Shown here: positions 5,956 to 9,165 of the stretch, one piece after another
Layout of the letters: every line of letters starts with the position of its first letter
Numbering within the stretch: position 1 is the first letter of the stretch
DNA from: Pseudomonadota bacterium
GTDB lineage: Bacteria; Pseudomonadota; Gammaproteobacteria; Burkholderiales; Burkholderiaceae_B
Reading direction: 5' to 3'
DNA length: 9,165 nt
Assembly (NCBI GenBank): GCA_023432075.1
Contig: JAEYVD010000790.1
Span: 1 to 9,165 of the forward strand
Translations under genes and position numbers: made by a program
Notes under the pieces: generated by a model
Seen by the model: only the letters and a program-made list of their open reading frames with translations
Told to the model about the DNA's origin: nothing
Databases searched by the model: none

Positions 5956-8900
5956 TCAATGGAAATCGCGGCTTTGCGCCGCCAGTCCGCCAAGCAGGTC
6001 GGACATATCCACCAGCCGCTGCGCGATCAGGTGGCGCACGCCGTCCACGCTTTGCCAGGCGCCAAAGACCCCCAGCAGGGTGGCGCCCAGCAGTTCGCGG
6101 CGCTGGCGTTCGATGAGGTCGGGGCGGACCACCACGTTGACCGGGCCGGTCTCGTCTTCGAGGGTCACGAAGATGACGCCCTTGGAGGTCTGGGGGCGCT
6201 GGCGCACGGTGACGATGCCGCAGGCGCGGGCGACGCGTTTGTTGGGATAGCCGTTCAGCACCGAGGCGGGCTGGAAATTGCGGGCGGCCAGTTGCGGGCG
6301 CAGCAGCGACACGGGATGGCTGTGCAGCGTCAGGCCCAGGCTGCGGTAGTCGGCGGCCACGGTCTGGCTTTCTGATGGGGCGGACAGTTGCGGGGCCTGG
6401 GCGTCCACGATCTCGGCGTCGCGCAGCAGGTCGCGGCTTTGCACGCTGGCGGCGGCCTCCCAGCTGGCCTGGCGCCGGTGGCCGGCCAGGGTGCGCAGCG
6501 CGTCGCCCGCGGCCAGCGCATTCAGGTCGTGGCGGTTGAGCCCGGCGCGGCGAGCCAGGTCGGCGGTGTTGGCAAAGGGGGTCTCGGCCCGGGCGGCTTC
6601 GATGCGGCGGGCAGTGTCCTCGCGCATGCCCTGCAGCAGGCTGAGGCCCAGCCGCACGGCGGGACGGGGCTCGGCGGCGGGCGGCGCGTGGTGATGCGCC
6701 CGCCGCCGGGCGCCGGGATGGCCGCCGGGCAGTATTTCCAGCACGGAATCCCAGCCGCTCACGGTGACGTCTGCGGGCAGCACGCACACGCCGTGGCGGC
6801 GCGCGTCCTGCACCAGCTGCGCGGGCGCATAGAACCCCATGGGCTGGGAATTGAGCAGGGCGGCCAGGAAGGCCTCGGGTTCGTGGCGCTTGAGCCAGGA
6901 ACTGGCATATGCCAGCAGCGCGAAACTGGCCGCATGGCTTTCCGGGAAACCGTATTCGCCAAACCCTTCCACCTGACGGAACAAGGCTTCGGCGAAGTCC
7001 AGCGTGTAGCCGTGCGCCAGCAGCCCGCCCACCAGCTTGACGCGGAACTTGTCCACGCCGCCCTTGCGCCGCCAGGCCGCCATCGACCGGCGCAACTGGT
7101 CGGCTTCGCCCGGCGAGAAGCCGGCGGCCACCACGGCGATCTGCATGACCTGTTCCTGGAAGATGGGCACGCCCATGGTGCGGCTGAGCACGCCGCGCAC
7201 TTTTTCGCTGGGGTAGGTTTCGTCTTCCTTGCCCTGGCGGCGCCGCAGGTAGGGATGGACCATGCCGCCCTGGATCGGGCCCGGGCGCACGATGGCCACC
7301 TGCACCACCAGGTCGTAGTATTCGCGCGGCCGCAGGCGCGGCAGCATGGTCATCTGCGCCCGCGATTCGATCTGGAAGACGCCGATGGTGTCGGCATCGC
7401 AGATCATGTCGTAGGTGGGCGCGTCGCCTTCCGGGATGTCCTGCAAGGCCAGCGGCTGGCCGCGGCGCTGGCTGGCCAGTTCGAGTGTGCGGCGCAATGC
7501 CGACAGCATGCCCAGCGCCAGCACGTCCACCTTCAGCAGCTTCAGGGCATCCAGGTCGTCCTTGTCCCATTGCACGACGCTGCGGTCTTGCATGGCGGCG
7601 TTTTCAATGGGCACCAGGCGCGAGAGCTTGCCGCGTGAAATGACGAAACCGCCCGGATGCTGCGACAGATGGCGCGGAAAGCCCATCATGGTCTGCGCCA
7701 GCGACGCCCACTGGCGGGCCACCTGGGATTCGGGGTCCAGGCCGCACGCGCCCAGCGTGCGCAGCATTTCCTTCTTGCCGTCCCACCACTGGTGGGCGCG
7801 GGCCACGGCGTCGATGACGCCCGGGTCCACGCCCAGCGCACGCCCCGTATCGCGCAGCACGCTGCGCGGCCGATACGAGATGACCACCGCGGTCAGGGCC
7901 GCCCGTTCACGGCCGTATTTGTCGTAGATGTACTGGATGACTTCTTCGCGGCGCTGGTGTTCGAAGTCGACGTCGATGTCGGGCGGTTCGTTGCGTTCCT
8001 TGCTGATGAAGCGTTCGAACAGGTTGTTGCCGCGTTGCGGGTCCACGGCGGTGATGCCCAGGCAATAGCACACGGCGGAGTTGGCGGCCGAGCCTCGGCC
8101 CTGGCACAGGATGCCGGCGTTGCGGGCGAACTGCACGATGTCGTAGACGGTCAGGAAATAGGCCTCGTAGTTGAGGTCCGAGATGAGTTCCAGTTCCTTG
8201 TCGATCTGCGCCATGATGCCGTCGGGAACGCCCCGCGGAAAGCGCCGGGCGGCCCCGGCCAGCGCTTCCTGGCGCAGGTAGCTGGCCGGCGTGTGGCCGG
8301 ACGGCACGATCTCGTCAGGGTATTCGTAATGCAGTTCGTCCAGCGAAAATGTGCAGCGGCGGGCCACGGCCAGGGTCTGCGCCAGCGCGTCGGGCGGGTA
8401 CAGACTGGCCAGCCGCATGCGGCTGCGCAGATGTTGTTCGGCATTGCCGGACAGCGCGTAGCCGCATTGCGACACCTGCTGGCGGGTGCGGATGCCGGTC
8501 AGCGTGTCGTGCAGCGGCTTGCGCGAGCGGACATGCATCTGCACCTGGCCGACCGCCACGATCGGCAGTTGCGAGGCCTGGGCCGCGTGCTCGACGGCGG
8601 CGCGGTGCAGGTCGTCGCGCGACTGGTGCAGCAAGGTCAGCCCCACCCACGCCCGCCCCGGAAAGACGCGCGCCAGCCAGCGCGCCTGGTCGGCCATGCG
8701 GTCGGCGTCGGTGCCGTAGGCGGGCGTCAGGATGGCCAGGCATTCCGGCAGGTTGCGCAGGTGCGCGTACCCGGCGGGCGGATCGGCAATGTCTTGCGGG
8801 GCCAGCCGGTATTCGCCCTTGGGCGCCCGGGTGCGGCCCAGCGTGATGAATTCGGACAGGTTGCCATAGCCCTCGCGGTTCTGCGCCAGCAGGGTCAGGC

Positions 8901-9165
8901 CCAGCGGCGCGGCGTCGGGCGCGGTGCGCAGCTGGAACGTGGCGCCGATGATGAGCGGCAGCTTGAGGGTCTTGGCTTCGGTATGGGCGCGCACCACGCC
9001 GGCCAGCGAGCATTCGTCGGTCAGGGCGAGCGCGGCATAGCCCAGTTCGGCCGCGCGGGCGGTCAGTTCCTCGGGGTGCGAGGCGCCTTGCAGGAAGGAA
9101 AAATTGGACTGGCATTGCAGCTCGGCATAGCCGGGCAACTGGGCCAGGGTCTCAGCCGGGTCCAG
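5956..9165 (-). CDS. dnaE2: Error-prone DNA polymerase DnaE2/ImuC (5' end probably beyond window)
   Basis: Second C-family (Pol III alpha-like) replicative-type polymerase that acts in SOS-induced translesion synthesis with ImuA and ImuB. There are 1069 residues visible, close to the family's full length. Numbered from the right edge: PHP domain first (ELQCQSNFSFLQGASHPEEL at 15-34, TDECSLAGVVRAH at 49-61), then the polymerase core with CQGRGSAANSAVCYCLG, the catalytic PDIDVDF (Asp396 and Asp398) and KVDVLALG (Asp547), HLSQHPGGFV, and the fingers region. A helix-hairpin-helix part (LGLSLLQGM onward) and an OB fold (GIVTVRQRPQTSKGVIFVTL) follow, ending in SRDFH, the usual DnaE2 C-terminus. TDECSLAG and SRDFH distinguish it from the main DnaE1. 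The frame stays open to base 9165 with no ATG or GTG; a TTG at 9138 is possible but lacks a ribosome-binding site, so the true start is probably just outside. A 23-residue Arg/His/Pro-rich insert lies near residues 813-835. imuA and imuB would be expected upstream, outside this window. Confidence 0.95.
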   Translation of the reverse strand: MDPAETLAQLPGYAELQCQSNFSFLQGASHPEELTARAAELGYAALALTDECSLAGVVRAHTEAKTLKLPLIIGATFQLRTAPDAAPLGLTLLAQNREGYGNLSEFITLGRTRAPKGEYRLAPQDIADPPAGYAHLRNLPECLAILTPAYGTDADRMADQARWLARVFPGRAWVGLTLLHQSRDDLHRAAVEHAAQASQLPIVAVGQVQMHVRSRKPLHDTLTGIRTRQQVSQCGYALSGNAEQHLRSRMRLASLYPPDALAQTLAVARRCTFSLDELHYEYPDEIVPSGHTPASYLRQEALAGAARRFPRGVPDGIMAQIDKELELISDLNYEAYFLTVYDIVQFARNAGILCQGRGSAANSAVCYCLGITAVDPQRGNNLFERFISKERNEPPDIDVDFEHQRREEVIQYIYDKYGRERAALTAVVISYRPRSVLRDTGRALGVDPGVIDAVARAHQWWDGKKEMLRTLGACGLDPESQVARQWASLAQTMMGFPRHLSQHPGGFVISRGKLSRLVPIENAAMQDRSVVQWDKDDLDALKLLKVDVLALGMLSALRRTLELASQRRGQPLALQDIPEGDAPTYDMICDADTIGVFQIESRAQMTMLPRLRPREYYDLVVQVAIVRPGPIQGGMVHPYLRRRQGKEDETYPSEKVRGVLSRTMGVPIFQEQVMQIAVVAAGFSPGEADQLRRSMAAWRRKGGVDKFRVKLVGGLLAHGYTLDFAEALFRQVEGFGEYGFPESHAASFALLAYASSWLKRHEPEAFLAALLNSQPMGFYAPAQLVQDARRHGVCVLPADVTVSGWDSVLEILPGGHPGARRRAHHHAPPAAEPRPAVRLGLSLLQGMREDTARRIEAARAETPFANTADLARRAGLNRHDLNALAAGDALRTLAGHRRQASWEAAASVQSRDLLRDAEIVDAQAPQLSAPSESQTVAADYRSLGLTLHSHPVSLLRPQLAARNFQPASVLNGYPNKRVARACGIVTVRQRPQTSKGVIFVTLEDETGPVNVVVRPDLIERQRRELLGATLLGVFGAWQSVDGVRHLIAQRLVDMSDLLGGLAAQSRDFH

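Noticed and set aside
5835..5993. N-terminal extension of the lipoprotein frame
   Set aside because: It would hide the signal peptide and lipobox inside the protein and overlap the dnaE2 3' end; the ATG at 5834 has a strong ribosome-binding site.
5831..7570. Long open frame (579 codons) on the - strand within dnaE2
   Set aside because: It overlaps the strongly supported dnaE2 frame, is rich in Arg/Pro/Gly/Ala as expected of a shifted GC-rich frame, and shows no domain motif.
6388..7638. Open frame of 416 codons on the + strand, antisense to dnaE2
   Set aside because: Composition (His/Gln/Ala/Gly-rich, no motifs) is that of a complementary-strand shadow in GC-rich DNA; no ribosome-binding site or family feature.
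1..9165. CRISPR array, tRNA or rRNA genes, insertion sequence or prophage signals
   Set aside because: No regularly spaced long repeats, no tRNA cloverleaf or rRNA-like stretch, no transposase or integrase frame, and no sharp change in composition were seen.

Overview
The window is GC-rich chromosomal DNA in which almost every base belongs to a gene. Codon use is strongly GC-biased. The gene complement is a GltIJKL-type amino-acid ABC importer, a LysR regulator, an I78-type lipoprotein and a DnaE2/ImuC error-prone polymerase. This fits a betaproteobacterium, most likely Alcaligenaceae (Bordetella/Achromobacter-like). That placement is inferred from protein style, not from a search.

Layout. 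On the + strand, bases 1-1089 are the 3' part of a class I/II PLP-dependent aminotransferase. It is followed by a hairpin and a gap of 123 nt containing three tandem imperfect 14-bp repeats (1127-1168). From 1213 to 5295 lies one apparent transcription unit: a periplasmic substrate-binding protein, a strong intergenic stem-loop, two membrane permeases overlapping by 8 nt, an ATPase, and a LysR-type regulator 40 nt behind it. A 12-bp perfect stem-loop at 5352-5386 closes this unit. On the - strand, converging on it, are a small lipoprotein with a serine-rich linker and a C-terminal I78-family inhibitor domain (5451-5834), and upstream of it dnaE2/imuC (5956-9165). The 5' end of dnaE2 appears to lie just beyond the window.

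How the genes work together. The binding protein captures a polar amino acid or close analogue in the periplasm, the two permeases form the membrane channel, and the ATPase drives import. The LysR protein is the natural candidate regulator, and the 14-bp repeat array in front of the binding-protein gene is a natural candidate operator. The aminotransferase may act on the imported compound, but a terminator-like hairpin separates it from the transporter. The polymerase belongs to the SOS mutagenesis (ImuA-ImuB-ImuC) pathway. Its usual partners imuA and imuB would lie beyond the right edge and cannot be seen.

I see no wholly new system here. The most interesting unexplained structures are non-coding: the 14-bp tandem repeats, the two mutually exclusive hairpins beside them, and the long stem-loop between the binding protein and the first permease.
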